From positions 14,944,846-15,008,845 of the forward strand of contig NC_088779.1 in the NCBI RefSeq assembly GCF_954871325.1: 64,000 nucleotides of DNA, given 5' to 3'. The notes beneath the pieces were generated by a model that saw only the letters and a program-made list of their open reading frames with translations, did not search any database and was not told the DNA's origin. This document shows positions 1 through 12,935 of the stretch, one piece after another (the stretch's first letter is position 1; every line of letters begins with the position of its first letter). This DNA is from Gordionus sp. m RMFG-2023 (lineage: Eukaryota; Nematomorpha; Gordioida; Chordodea; Parachordodidae). The translations under genes and the position numbers were made by a program.

Positions 1-450
1 AATTACAAAAGGAATAAAACCCTGGAGTGCGGTTGGGGTTATGAATTGTCTAAACATAGAAATTTACCGACTATTTTGGCTAACCATTCACTTTTAGCCT
101 AAGTAATGAGAATTTTACCATTGGGGGAAACGATACAGCGAATACCTTTTGGCTAAACCATTGGGGAAATCGAAGATATTATTCAGAGGAAAAATCTAAT
201 GGAAGGGCCAAGCCAAGGACCGGATATGGTTAGACTCAACTTCTACGCAATAAATGGTATAAATAAAAGGTGGATCACAATTATTGGCGAACATAGATAC
301 AAGACTCTCGTGTAGCTAACTAACCAACGATATTAATGTTAGTATTCGAATCCTGAAAAGAACGATGAAAGAACAATAATTATGGAAAGTGGCTGGAAGT
401 GAGGTTGAAATGCGACTTCTGGTTTTCAATTAGTGGTGCCCCTTATATTC
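1..450 (+). other. GC-richer block with short coding-like stretch
   Basis: This stretch is visibly richer in G+C than the DNA after it. From about 161 to a TAG at 313-315 one plus-strand frame is open for about 50 codons and has non-repetitive composition (it includes the residues MEGPSQGPDMVRLNFYAING). I do not recognise the peptide. It may be the end of a transposon or host gene lying left of the window. The remaining ~900 bases up to 1366 are A+T-rich with no gene that I can support. Confidence 0.25.
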
Positions 451-1366
451 ATTTAGCATTAACAAAATAATTATTAGGTTTTTTTGAGTTAATTTTTTGT
501 AACATTTATTTAGATTTGAAGGCAATTTATAATCATTTTTTTATGATCATTATTATCATATCTTTTTGTAAAATAGTGTTTATTTTATTATCCAGAAATA
601 TACATTATTTTTTGATTTCTGGGAGCATATAATTAGAAGAAAAAAAGTATTCATTAGGGAAATTGTCGCGACGCGACAATAAAAAAATGTAAAAGAATTA
701 TTGTGAATTATTTTAAGATATGTCGAGGAAATAAAGAGTTGAAAATATTTATAGCGACGCGTTTATTTTTTTCATTTGTCCGAACCTGGAATATTTAAAA
801 AAATTATAAGCAAATCTATAATAATAAAAAAAGTGCACTTAAACTTTTTTTACTTTCAAAAATAAATAAAAAATGATAATTGACGAATTATTCTTTTCTT
901 TCTATCAATAAATAATTCCACTATATTTTTTAAAGTATAGGTGGTATCAATTTTGATATCGTATTGGCTAAAAAAAAAAGTGATATCGGTGCATCTCTGG
1001 GTAATATTTTAATGAGGTCAAAGGAAAAAAAATCATAAATTACAAGGCCTTTCAACCTCTAGAACCATAAGTTTATGAGCAACTAAAAATAAGGAAGTAA
1101 ATGATGTACAAGCCAATTCTCTTTTTGGTTTGATTTTAAGTTTTGATAACATTTAGGCTTCCTAAATTATAATAATGAAAATATATATTATATTATCTGC
1201 TAATATTAGTTTCACTCCAAATATAATTGTTTTAAAATCTAATACCATGTATATCCTAATATAATACATAAGATAAACCACAAAACATAAGAATATTAAA
1301 ATTTATTTATTTTTAAAAAAATCATTTATCAAAATTTCAGGCCAGGCTGGATTTTTAAGCCTTGGG

Positions 1367-1911
1367 GGCAGGGATCCTATCCGAACCTTTAAATCTGTAT
1401 TTTTTCGAACATGAACTGTTAAATAATTTTTAACCTGAACCGAATCGGTAAAAATTTATAACCGAATTGTTTTAAAGATTATTGTAAATTAATTTAACTT
1501 CTTTATACTAAAATTTTAAAAACGGTTATTAATGCCTAAGGATGAATTAAATCCAATATATATATTATTTATACATATACTGTTATAAATGATGCATCTA
1601 AATGAACATGGAATTAAATTATTCGGTCCGGCCCAGGTATTTTTTAAAAAATTTTTTAGGCCCTCCAGCCAGGTAATTATAATTAAAAAATTTTTTTAGG
1701 CCCAGTCCGGGTATATATAAAAAATTAAAATATGGCTGGCCCGTGTACCTGAGCTTAGGGCCGGGCATGCAGGTCTGATATAATTATATACAAGAATTAA
1801 ACCCGGTTTTTAGAGGTTCAAACCGAACCGATATTATTTTTTGAGAACCGAACCTGAACGATTATTTTTTTAGAACCAAAACGGATATTGATATCGGTTC
1901 GAATCCCTGCC
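1367..1911. mobile_element. Inverted-repeat MITE with nested GC-island element
   Basis: The left end (GGCAGGGATCCTATCCGAAC) is mirrored by the right end (GGTTCGAATCCCTGCC read on plus). The subterminal parts carry repeated AACCGAACC-like blocks in opposite orientation. At about 1618-1776 there is a short island of GGCCCGG-type sequence in an A+T background, related to the elements near 25.3, 45.3 and 54.0 kb, so it looks like a nested insertion. No coding capacity is seen. The target duplication is not clear. The bases 1912-2096 hold nothing I can assign. Confidence 0.55.
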
Positions 1912-2096
1912 TTGGAATTCCTTAAATAATTTGGATATGTTTTAAAACATTAAAAGAAAAATATTTAAAATTATTTTCAAATTTTTTAATTGAGAGGAGC
2001 ATAACAAATAAATTATGTTTTGGGTCAAAAAAATTTTGGATGCAATCATTGAAAAATTAAATCTACTACTTTTTAAAAGTAGTTGTAATTAATTAG

Positions 2097-4695
2097 AGTC
2101 ATTCCATATTAAATCAAACAATTTTCAGCCGACCCCTTTCAATTTCGATAAAAATTTGTAGGCATGCTATATATATTCTATTAATATAAAGACATTTTAG
2201 CTTATTAAAAATTATATTACCTGAGATTGGAATTATACAAAATCGACTTTTTTTAAACTTTTTTCTAATGTTAAATAAATAGTTTTAAATTAAAAACAAA
2301 ATTGGTTTCCAATATTATCTAAATCAATAATTGATAATTAAAGGGGTGTCGAATATGTGTATTGAATTAATTATAAATTTAAAGACATTTGAATATAAAT
2401 TTTGAAAAGATAAAATGTTTAAATTGTAAAGTTAATCGAAAGGTTAAATAATAAGAAAATTAAAGGACAATTATATAAAATATCGATGGTATATTTTAGT
2501 AGTATAAATAGTGTTGCGTAATTGGTTAAAAATACGCCTAAGCCTAATTAGGCTTAGCTAAAAATAATTAGTCAAAAATTCTGCAACGGCTAATCGTCCG
2601 TCAGCGTTCCATAAGATATGCCTAGCATAAATTGTTAATTATTATCAACGAATAAACATATGATTTATTATTTTTTATTTATTTTATTATGAAATGATAT
2701 TTATTTGATGTTTTTTTAATAAAAAAAATAATATGCTCCTATTGTAATATTCTTTTTAATACAATTTCTTAGTGATTTTCACAATCTTCTTTCTAAATAA
2801 ATCTTTTATTGAGGAATTCTTTTGTAACAATCTTTTTAGGTGAAGTCTTTTATAATTTATTTATCATTTTTGTAAAATTATCCATTTTTTTTATTAAAGG
2901 AGGTGGATTTTTCTAAATTTTTAAAAATATTTATATTAAACTTTTTTGAAGTTAATTTTATATGATCTTTTTAAGGATAATATTTTAATGTGACAATTGT
3001 CATATTCATTATTTTTATAGTTTTTTGAATTTTTTAGACGAAAATAGGTTAAAATAAGTATTGATAACATTTAAATAAAAATTTAGCTAAGATGTACCAT
3101 AGAAAAGTGACAATTGTCATAAACGTTATTTTTAAAGTTTTTTGACGCAAATGGGCAAAAATATAGATTGTTAGCATGTTAAATTAAAAATTTAGTGAAG
3201 ATGTACCATAGAAAAGTGACAATTGTCATAGTTGTTATTTTTAAAAATCTATATTTTTACCCATTCCCGTCAAAAAAAAACTTTAAAAATAACGATTATG
3301 ACAATTGTCACTTTTCTATGGTATATCTTCATGAGATTTTTAATTTAACATGCTAACAATCTATATTTTTGCCCATTTGCGTCAAAAAACTTTAAAAATA
3401 ACGATTATGACAATTGTCACTTTTCTATGGTACATCTTCACTAAATTTTTAATTTAACATGCTATCAATCTATATTTTTGCCCATTTGCGTCAAAAAAAT
3501 TTAAAAAACTTTAAAAATAACCACTAAATTTTTATTTAAAAATGTTATCAATAATGAATATGACAATAGTCACATTAAAATATTATCCTTAAAAAGATCA
3601 TATAAAATAACGTCAAAAAAGTTTAATATAAATATTTTTTTAAAATTTAGAAAAAACCACCTCATTTAATAAAAGAATAGATTATTTTACAAAAATGATT
3701 AAAAAAATTTAAAAGACTTCACTTAAAAGATTGTTTATTTATCTAATAAAATTTACAAAAGAATTCCTCAATAAAAGATTTAATTGTATTAAAAAGAATA
3801 TTACAATAACAGCATATCATTTTTTTATTAAAATAAAACATCAAATAAATATCATTTCATAATATAATAATATAAATAAAAAATATTAAACCATATCAAG
3901 GTTATTTGTTGATAATAAAAAATAATTACATTAAATATAAATAAAATAAATTATTTTATTAAAATAAATAAATAATAATTAATGCTAGGCATATCTTACG
4001 GAACGCTGACGGATGATTAGCCGATGCAGAATTTTTGACTAATTTAGTTTTAGCCGATTTAGGCTTAGATTAGGCTTAACCGATATTTTCACCTAAAATC
4101 TCGGCTAAGCCGTTTAGTCGGCTAAAATTAGCCGATTAAGCAAAACTAAATATAAATATAGAGATAAAAAATGTAATATTAAGAAGAAAAAGAAAGGGAA
4201 ACCTTTATAATTTTTTAGTTTTGATTTTATGTCTTTTTTAGTTTATTTATATCTTCGATTTTAATTAAAATTAATAAATGGCATTTTCAATTCGTATTAA
4301 TATTAAATTTTCAACTTCTAACAAGGGGAAGCATCAAAATTAAATTTTTTCAAATATTGGCCATGTTATATCCAGTAAGAAATTTAAAATGAAAATTTTT
4401 AATTTTGATCTTCAATTTTTCAAAATTTATTTTTCTATTATTCATTTACTAATTTTAAAAGATGGAACTATATATAAGTATTTCAATGCAATAAAAGGCT
4501 TCTATCGTTAAAAATCATTTTAAGGAATTATAGTTAATTTACGAGTAATTTCATACATTCTCAGTTAATAATTGCTAATGAGCTAAATCGTTTTAGATTT
4601 CTAAACATATATAACGTGCCTACAAATTTTTATCGAAAATGAATGAGGTCGGCCGAAAATCTCGATTTTATCGTTCATATTACATAGAGCTCATA
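2097..4695. repeat. Outer diverged long inverted repeat
   Basis: The block at 2097-2250 (CATTCCATATTAAATCAAAC, then a GCCGACCCC core and CGATAAAAATTTGTAGGCA) returns in reverse complement at about 4540-4695 (TGCCTACAAATTTTTATCG, then GGTCGGCCG). The arms are 100-200 bp and clearly diverged. The layout of an AAATC-rich tip followed by a GGCCGAC core resembles the inverted repeat at 59492-61418. A younger fold-back element (2509-4148) lies inside it. Confidence 0.5.
2509..4148. mobile_element. hAT-like fold-back element, 1.64 kb
   Basis: The ends TAGTGTTGCGTAATTGGTTA and (reverse complement) TAGTTTTGCTTAATCGGCTA pair, and the arms pair almost to the centre near 3265. The flanks are AGTATAAA (2501-2508) and AATATAAA (4149-4156), a 7/8 match that suits the 8-bp duplication of hAT elements. 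The arms contain repeated blocks of GATGTACCATAG plus GTGACAATTGTCA. The same blocks occur in the much larger element at 6678-20352, so the two belong to one family. No transposase is present. Confidence 0.75.
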
Positions 4696-4779
4696 AGCTA
4701 TATTTTTATGCTTGACCCTCATTTTTTTGAAAAATAGAATAATTAACAGATCAAAATTCAAAGATTATTAACACTCTAC

Positions 4780-5046
4780 CTTGTAGGTGATGGCATATCA
4801 TGATAACTTGTGGTTTTAGTCATATTTAATTTATCTTCTTCACTTATTTTCTCTAAACATTTGGATTTCTTTTCCTTTCTGAATGAAAAATTGTTATTAT
4901 CAATTATATAATATAATAAACTTATCATTTTCAATTTGTTGCAAAATTCTTTCTCTACCCAAATCGACATTTAACTTTTTGTAAATATTAGTTCTTTCAA
5001 TTGGTGTCTTTGATACTTTTTCTTTAAATTCATTCTTATTATCCAT
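4780..5046 (-). CDS. Small two-exon gene, unrecognised
   Basis: On the minus strand an ATG at 5046 opens a frame that runs to 4922. A 43-nt intron (4921-4879, GTTTAT...TTCAG) follows, and the second exon (4878-4780) continues the frame to the residues MPSPTR and then a TAG. Spliced, this gives about 75 codons: a charged, Lys/Glu-rich, low-complexity-free peptide with no signal peptide or membrane segment. The intron length matches the Merlin and UBXN4-like introns in this window, which supports the splice. GTTTAT is an atypical donor. The last bases (AG|GTAGAG) could also be a donor, so the gene may continue. I do not recognise the family. It lies 67 bp from the hAT copy that begins at 5113. 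Confidence 0.45.
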
Positions 5047-5112
5047 ACTATAATACTTCTTCATTAATTTCAATAAAATAAATTTTTATTAACTATTATG
5101 TTATCAATTAAG

Positions 5113-6085
5113 CAGAGTTGTTAATCGCTATTTTTAAAAGTAGCGCGCTACCGCTATCGCTATTTGTCAAAAAAACTAGCACGCTACCGCTTTCGCTATT
5201 TGTAAAAAAAGTAGCTCGCTATTAGCTACTATATTTTAAAAGTAGCTTTAGCTACTTTTTATAAAAAAAAATTTAGAAACAAATTTGTTTTATTTTTTGC
5301 TTTTATGTTATTGTATAGTAAATATGTAAAAATCAACATTTATAAATATTAAAATATAGTTAGTTTTGATTATAAAAAAATTTATGTAATAAAATATTTA
5401 TGGTAATTTTTTGCATTCTAGTTTTTACCTAGTGTTATGTGTCCAACTATCTGCCATGGTACATATATATGATATCTTGATAACTCTACTATTAGAGCAA
5501 CTTTCATCACTTTAGTTATCTGCTATTTTATTCATTAGAGTCTGGCGACATAAAATTGTTGCATTAGGTGATAGAGTTTTATTCATCGGTAAAAACGCGT
5601 TCGTTTATAACACTACAATTTACCTTTTGGTGTTTCTTGAAGTTATAACTAGATTCGTTTGAGGAAATATTTTTTTTACATTTTAAACAAATAAATTTGA
5701 ATTTAGTTTTGGTTTTTATATTTATTTTAAAAAAAATTTCAAATCTAGGGAATGGGAAATTTGTATTATAGCTATTAAAAACATTTTCTTCCCTGGAATC
5801 TTCCATTTCATTAATATCATTGTCTAAATCACTTTCAACGATTTGGATATCCATAGGCGATGACATTTTATTATCAAATGATTTAGGTTTATAATACAAA
5901 TGAAAATATAAATTACAAATTGAAAATATATTTCAATTTTCATGTTTATACTTACCTTCATTATATTTTTTAAAAGTAGCGGGCTAAAAAATTAAATAAT
6001 TACAAAAAAAGAAGCCGCTATTAGCTATAGCTACCAAAAAAGATAGCGCGCTACTCGCTACTTTTGTTAAGTCAATTGTAAATAA
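5113..6085 (-). mobile_element. hAT remnant with BED-finger exon (copy 1)
   Basis: The left end CAGAGTTGTTAATCGC and subterminal runs of TAGCGCGCTACCGCTATCGC on both sides mark a hAT-type element; the same terminus recurs at 22640, 43516 and 46608. Inside it, a minus-strand exon (5899-5579, 106 codons) carries an acidic N-terminus and then a BED-type zinc finger: FICLKCKK, about 16 residues, then FKKHQKVNC. The rest of the transposase (RNase H-like core and C-terminal dimerisation region) is not present between the ends, so this copy is internally deleted. The right end is approximate. Confidence 0.65.
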
Positions 6086-6669
6086 TAACTTAAACTTCGA
6101 GTCGATGTTACTTAAAAAAAAGTTTTAACATTTCATGTTCTCTGAAAAATTGTAAGGTCGTTACGTTTACATTACCCTTTACATCACTTTAAATTACTGC
6201 AACTATAAAAAATATTCCATAAATTCCTTTTCACTAATCGATATTATATAAATTACATAGATCCCAAAATAAAAAGAAATAATTGCAACATATTTTTTTT
6301 ATTATAATTCTTTGATTATTAAATCCATTGCCAAACCATTTTTAATAATCGTTAAACGAAAGTTCATACCTCATCGCCTTGCGGTATCGATCACCCGTTA
6401 CCGAAGATTGTAAAAGTGTACTTATAATATCAGTATTGCCACTTAGGGAAAACTTAAATATAATTCCAAAAAAAACATTTTTACAACAAATTATACAAAA
6501 TATTGAAAAATGAGTATGTAAAATTAATCTCAAGTGGTTAATTTTATTTTTTGTTATATATTTTTAAAATCTTTACAAGTATATTTAAAATTTTATTAAT
6601 TCAACTTCTAAAGCTAGGAAAGATAATCGATTACGATATCTTCTTTAGATATTTTCCAATAGACTATAT
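6086..6669. other. A+T-rich intergenic DNA
   Basis: No supported gene. A slightly GC-richer patch at 6340-6440 has a minus-strand open frame ending VTGDRYRKAMRYELSFNDY, with no recognisable domain. It could be a fragment of an older element. Confidence 0.3.
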
Positions 6670-7516
6670 ATAGGCTCTAGTGTGGTAAATTCGTTGGTTT
6701 TACACGACCGCGACCCTGGTTTTTGGTCGAAAAAATGAAACCAAATGAACCAAAACCAAATGAACCAAAACCAAATGAACCAAAACCAAAGCAACCAAAT
6801 TGGTCGACCTGGTCGACCCGAGCACCGACCCGATTTATTTTATATAAATAAAAACATGATATTATTTAATATTTTTATTTAGTTAATATTGAAATGAAAT
6901 TTTAATTATTTTTTATTATATTGAAAATAGTTTGATGTTTTTTAATAAAAAAATGTAATTATAATATCATTTTATAACAATAAATTTGTGATTTTCACGC
7001 CCAAAATTTTAAGCAATTGATAATTTGATAAGAATAAATTCTGTAAATAAATCTTTTTTGAGAAATTCTTTTGTGAATTTTAATATAAATAAACAATCTT
7101 TTAGATGAATGAAATATTTTATAGTTTTTTTTAATCATTTTTCTGAAATTATTTTTTAAGTATACTAAAAGAAGTTGTAATTTCTAAATAATTTATTAAG
7201 CATGCTTAAATTTCAGGGAAGATGTACCCTAGATAAGTGACAATTGTCATAATCGTTTTTTTTAAGTTTTTTGAATTTTTTTGTCACAAATTGGAAATAA
7301 TTAATATTGAAAACAAATTTAAATAAAACTTCAGTCAATATGTACCCTGGATAAGTGACAATTGTCATAATCGTTAATTTTAAAGTTTTTATTTTATTTT
7401 GTCGCAAATTGGAAATAATTAATATTGAAAACAAATTTAAATAAAACTTCAGTCAATATGTACACTGGATAAGTGACAATTGTCATAATCGTTAATTTTA
7501 AAGTTTTTTGCCTTAT

Positions 7517-7738
7517 TTATAGGAATAAAATATTACTTGAGGAAGTTATACTACTGTATTTTTTGGAACAATGTATACATTGTTTATGCATCTTGGTGGG
7601 AGTAACAACAAGACTCCCCTTCATAACTAACGAGGTAGAAGAATGGTTAAAAGAAGGTTCTGAATATTGTGTAGACTGTAATTGGGCCGAAATTAAATCT
7701 AATCCAACTTCCATCATATCGATGTCACTAGAATTCAT
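7517..7738 (-). pseudogene. hAT transposase N-terminal BED-finger fragment
   Basis: A minus-strand frame of 73 codons, with ATG at 7738, contains KQCIHCSKKYSSITSSSNI, the CxxC half of a BED zinc finger with the serine-rich spacing usual in hAT transposases. The frame stops exactly where the left fold-back arm starts, before the HxxxH/C half of the finger. Its place between arm and loop suggests that it is all that remains of the transposase of the parent autonomous element, and it supports the hAT assignment of the fold-back family. Confidence 0.5.
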
Positions 7739-8461
7739 GCTAAAAATAAATCTTCGCTAAATTTTAAATACTAATTTAAATAATATTTATTTCAAATTTA
7801 ATATATTTATTTATTACTTATATGAATAAAGATTAATTAATGATCTCGATCTATAAATAGAATTTATTAGTTATTTATTATTTATGAAATTCGAAAAAAA
7901 TAAAATTCATAAATATTTCGGTTATTGCTTAAGTCGAGGGGTATATTTTTTTTTGTTATTTTTTTTATGTTATTTTTTTTATGTTATTTTTTTTATGTTA
8001 TTTTTTTTATGTTATTTTTTTTATGTTATTTTTTTTATGTTATTTTTTTTATGTTATTTTTTTTATGTTTTTTTTAAATGTTATTTTTAATTAATATAGT
8101 ATTATTTGGTGTAATTTTTTTTGTGATAAATTTTTAAATTATTGTTGCATATTTTTATTATTTAGTGATAATTTTTTTTTGTGATAAATTTTTAAAATAA
8201 TGTAGCATATTTTTATTATTTGGTGATAAATTTTTAAATTAATATGTATTTTTTCTTTTAAGATATTTTTTTCTTTTTTAAAAATATTTCTTAATTCCTA
8301 GGGAGGGGAGGTAGGTAAAAGAATTGTGTCTACATATTTTTTTAAAAATTGTTTTTTTAAAGAAATAATTCGTAGTTCCGATTATTATTAGATTATGTAT
8401 ATATATATAATATGATTCCTTCCATACTAACTTAATATTATTTCCGTTTTTTTCTTTTAAA

Positions 8462-9517
8462 ATGAATATTTTTACACTAGGTGTGTTTACTAATACTGTT
8501 GAAACAACTTATCAATTTTGCCTTAATAATCAATTTATCCCTTTAGGAATAGAGCATACTTGTTGCAATTCCATAATGCGGGTAGAAAAAAATAAGAATA
8601 GTTTGCGATATCGATGCAATAGATGTCGTAGATTATATTCGATATGGAAAGGTAATATTAATTTTATATCATAAATGACAAATTTTTAGATTCTATTTTT
8701 GAAGGGATTCAGGACGTTGGGAAATTTTTAAGACTAGTATACCTGTATATAAGTAGTAATTATTTAAAAAATATTAAAGAACAAAATTATTTTTAGGCCG
8801 TTATAAAATTTTAAGTGCTTCGAAGGAATTGGATTATCATAGGAATGCAATTTCTGGATGGTAATTTAAAGTAAAATATGGTTTTTATATTTAATTTATA
8901 TAGGTTTAAAAAATTTCGCAAGGTATGTGGGTTCCATATAGCTTCGAATCATACAAAGATCGGAGGGCCTGGCAGAGTTATCGAAATAGACGAAACTCAT
9001 GTGTGGAAGCGTAAATATAATCGTGGCCGGCATTTGATTTCCGAGGCTATATGGATCATCGGTGGCATATGTCGCGAGACGGGTGAAATGTGCAACAACA
9101 ACGAGGGATCAAGATACCACACTGCGTGTGGTTAAAGATAATGTTATGCAAGATTCCACGATAATGACTGACTCATGGTTAGGGTATGTAAATATATTTT
9201 TCTGTAAATCAAAAGTAGTAATATTCTATTTATCTTAGATATAATCGGTTGGATAAAACAAATTATTTCCATTATAGGGTCAATCATTCCCGAAACTTCG
9301 TTGACCCAAATGATACATTCACACCCAAAAAGTCGAAAGACTGTGGCGGGATCTTAAGGAAAACTATAAAAGACATGGGGATCGAGAGAATATTCATGAA
9401 TATTTACTTGAATATAGATATTTTAGAAAACATAAATTATTAAATCGCTTTGATCTTTTTATTCTATTTATAAATGACTGTATACATTTTAATACAATTT
9501 TTCAATTTAATGAATAA
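8462..9517 (+). pseudogene. Merlin-1 transposase (ISXO2/IS1016-like), degraded
   Basis: The gene is colinear with the intact copy at 13725-14798 and has the same five-exon layout and 40-odd-nt introns. Exon 1 (from 8462) gives the zinc-ribbon-like N-terminus (CCNS...RYRCNRCRR). Exon 4 starts with FKKFRKVCGFH and carries the first catalytic Asp in VIEIDETHV and the stretch RHLISEAIWIIGG. Compared with Merlin-2 the coding sequence is out of frame after ETGEM, near 9086, where a short segment is missing, and again near 9320, ahead of the HTQKVE-like catalytic Glu region. It is therefore a dead copy. Merlin transposases are DDE enzymes that make 8-9-bp duplications. Confidence 0.8.
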
Positions 9518-10029
9518 AATTGACTCGTTTATTACTATATTTCGATATTTTTATTTTGTATAAATTTCAATAATATATTTCAATTTATTTCGAATTAACC
9601 CTTCCCAACAAAGGTTAAAAAAATCACTTAGAATTTAAAGATAAGGTCTATTTTACCCCTAATAAATACAAAATTTAAGATTTTATGCTAATTTTCCTAA
9701 AATTGCTTAGATTATCAGACTATATTTCAATTTAATGAATAAAATTGACTCATCACAATTCTTCTACCCTCCTCCCCTCCCTAGGAATTAAGAAATATTT
9801 TTAAAAAAGAAAAAAATATTTTAAAATATCTTAAAAGAAAAAATACATATTAATTTAAAAATTTATCACCAAATAATAAAAATATGCTACATTATTTTAA
9901 AAATTTATCACAAAAAAAATTATCACTAAATAATAAAAATATGCAACAATATTTTAAAAATTTATCACAAAAAAATTATCACCAAATAATACTATATTAA
10001 TTTAAAATAACATTTAAAAAAAACATAAA

Positions 10030-12935
10030 AAAAATGGTAAGCGGAAAATAATTCCCCGGAAAAAAAATCCCCGGAAATTAATTCCCTGGAAAAAAAATCC
10101 CCGGAAATTAATTCCCCGGAAAAATAATTCCCCGGAAAATAATTCCCAAGTAAATAATTCTCCGGAAAAAAAATCCCCGGAATAAAATTCCCCTGGAAAA
10201 TAATTCCCCGGAAAAAATTTCCCCACTATACATTGAATTGCTAATGCATTACTAAACTGCATTGCTAAAAGGCAATCAATCATTATCAATTATAAATCAA
10301 TCAAAAATTTATTACGTATATTTTTTTAAACTTTTTTTAAAATATATTTAAATCATTTTTTTATTATAAATGAAGAATAGAATACTGATTAAATGATATA
10401 GTATATAATTTTATTTTTATTTAATATTATTAATAAGAAATTTATTTTTCTAGCTTATTAAAACAAATATACATTTTATTCAATTTTAAAAATTAACAAA
10501 TATATATCCGTAAGAGGGCGTTATATGTTTTAATATGTATCATTTTAGGAAACCGGAATGATGATTGGATAGCATTTTTTTTATATTTGAGTATATATAT
10601 ATACATATGAAAAACCTAAAAATTAAAAATTTTTTTTAGGTTTCTTTGTTTAATGAGTAGGTTTAGAATAGTAAAACAATGGAAATTTTTTAAAGTAAAT
10701 ATTGCTGGCGTTATTTATCAAAATCTCTTCATTTTTGTTTTATACGTGTATATTTACGTGCTAAGCATTATTCTAAAAAATATTTTGAAAATAATTTGAT
10801 TTGACCGATTGCCGAGTTCAAAACCGACCACTTATTAAATATTTGATTGATCAAATTTGCTATTAAGATAAATTGAAAAATGTTGATTTTTGTTTTATGT
10901 ATCTATAAATACGTATAAAACATAATTCTAAAAAATATTTTAAAAATATCGTGATTTGACCCGAAAACCGACCGAATGACCAAATACTGCATTGCTGGCG
11001 TTATCAATGGAAAAATCTTCATTTTTGTATTATACGCGTATATATATACGTGCTAAGCATTATCCTAAAAATATTTTGAAAATAATTTGATTTGACTGAT
11101 TGCCGAGCTCAAAACCCCACTTACTAAATATTCGATTGATAAAATTTACTAGTAATATGATTCGAAAAATGTTCATTTTTTGTTTTATATATCTATAATT
11201 ACGAGTAAAACATATACGAGTCGGTTATCCGCCAAACCACGATATTTTTAAAATATTTTTTGGGATTATGTTTTATATGTATTTATAGATATATAAAACA
11301 AAAATGAACAATTTTCAAATTATATTACTAGTAAATTTGAATCTAGGAAAATAATTCCCCGGAAAAAAAATCCCGTGACCCGGATCTGCTCTGCAGTATT
11401 TAATTAAATAGAAATGTTTTTTAAAGTCAAATTTCTACGAGGATTTGAGATTTTAAATAATAAAACGAAAGTTAAATAAATCTAGTTCACCTTTACACAC
11501 TTTCATCAACTTTTAGGTATTTATTGAAAAATTATTTTTACACAAATTTTAATCATTTTTTTAGAAATATGATAAAAGGCTTTTCACAGTTTACTGACTC
11601 TTAAATAGCGCCCCTTTTTGTTTTTACAAGGATAAGCTATTAAATAATATAATTTTATAAATTTTGTGGCTAAATAGGAAATTAGCAATTCAATCTGATA
11701 CCCTCTATTTGATAAATATTATTTTACTGAAGTATTTACCTACTTTAAAAATTTAACTGATTGAATACAAAATCACTATAAAACTTGCAAAATTATATTT
11801 TTTGAAGAGAACGAAAGCTACAATAAATATATTAAATGTAAGCTATATTAAAAAAGAATCTAGAAAAATAATTCCCCGGAAAAAAAATCTCCGTTTTTAA
11901 GATAATTAAAATTACAAAATTAGGAGAAAAAATTCCCTATAAATAAATCAACGAAATAATAATTCTCAAATAAAATATTTAAAAATTTTGATAAAATTAA
12001 TTCTGAAGAATTATTAGGATTATGTTTTATACGTATTTATAGATATATAAAACGAAAATCAACATTTTTCAAATTATATTCCTAATAAATTTGGTCAATC
12101 GAATATTTAGTGAGTGATCGGTTTTGAGCTCGGCAATCGGTCAAATCAAATTATTTTCAAAATTTTTTTAGAATAATGCTTAGCACGTAAATATACACGT
12201 ATAAAACAAAAATGAAGAGATTTTGATAAATAACGCCAGCAATATTTACTTTAAAAAATTTCCATTGTTTTACTATTCTAAACCTACTCATTAAACATCA
12301 AAGAAACCTAAAAAAAATTTTTAATTTTTAGGTTTTTTATATGTATATATATACCCAAATATAAAAAAAATGCTATCCAATCATCATTCCGGTTTCCTAA
12401 AATGATACATATTAAAACATATAACGTCCTCTTACGTATATATATTTGTTAATTTTTAAAATTGAATAAAATGTATATTTGTTTTAATAAGCTAGAAAAA
12501 TAAATTTCTTATTAATAATATTAAATAAAAATAAAATTATATACTATATCATTTAATCAGTATTCTATTCTTCATTTATAATAAAAAAATGATTTAAATA
12601 TATTTTAAAAAAAGTTTAAAAAAATATACGTAATAAATTTTTGATTGATTTATAATTGATAATGATTGATTGCCTTTTAGCAATGCATTTTAGCAATGCA
12701 TTAGCAATTCAATGTATAGTGGGGAAATTTTTTCCGGGGAATTATTTTCCAGGGGAATTTTATTCAGGGGATTTTTTTTCCGGAGAATTATTTACCTGGG
12801 AATTATTTTCTGGGAAATTTTTTTCCGGGGAATTATTTTCCTGGGGATTTTTTTTCCGGGGAATTAATTTCCGGGGATTTATTTTCCGGGATTTTTTTTC
12901 CGGGGAATTATTTTCCGGGATTCAAAAAAAATAAC
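10030..12935. mobile_element. Fold-back element with CCGGGGAATTATTTT terminal arrays
   Basis: The left terminus is an array of AATTCCCCGGAAAA-type units (about 10030-10220) and the right terminus is the inverted array (about 12718-12930). Inside these, the arms pair for about 600 bp, including AATCAATCATTATCAATTAT against its complement near 12650. The middle holds a second level of repeats: two ~300-bp direct copies (10700-11000 and 11000-11240) with inverted partners at 11260-12240, and two same-direction patches of AATAATTCCCCGG at 11350 and 11866. No transposase is seen. The element interrupts the right arm of Merlin-1. A related element lies at 47379-48367. Confidence 0.65.

Noticed and set aside
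7884-8090. Open frame with a repeated Phe/Leu/Cys pattern, looking like a membrane protein
   Set aside because: It is the translation of the 14-bp tandem array ATGTTATTTTTTTT in the arm of Merlin-1.
10014-10289. Open frames rich in FSGELF/FRGI repeats (also 12656-12934)
   Set aside because: They are translations of the CCGGGGAATTATTTT arrays at the two ends of a fold-back element, mirrored on the other strand.
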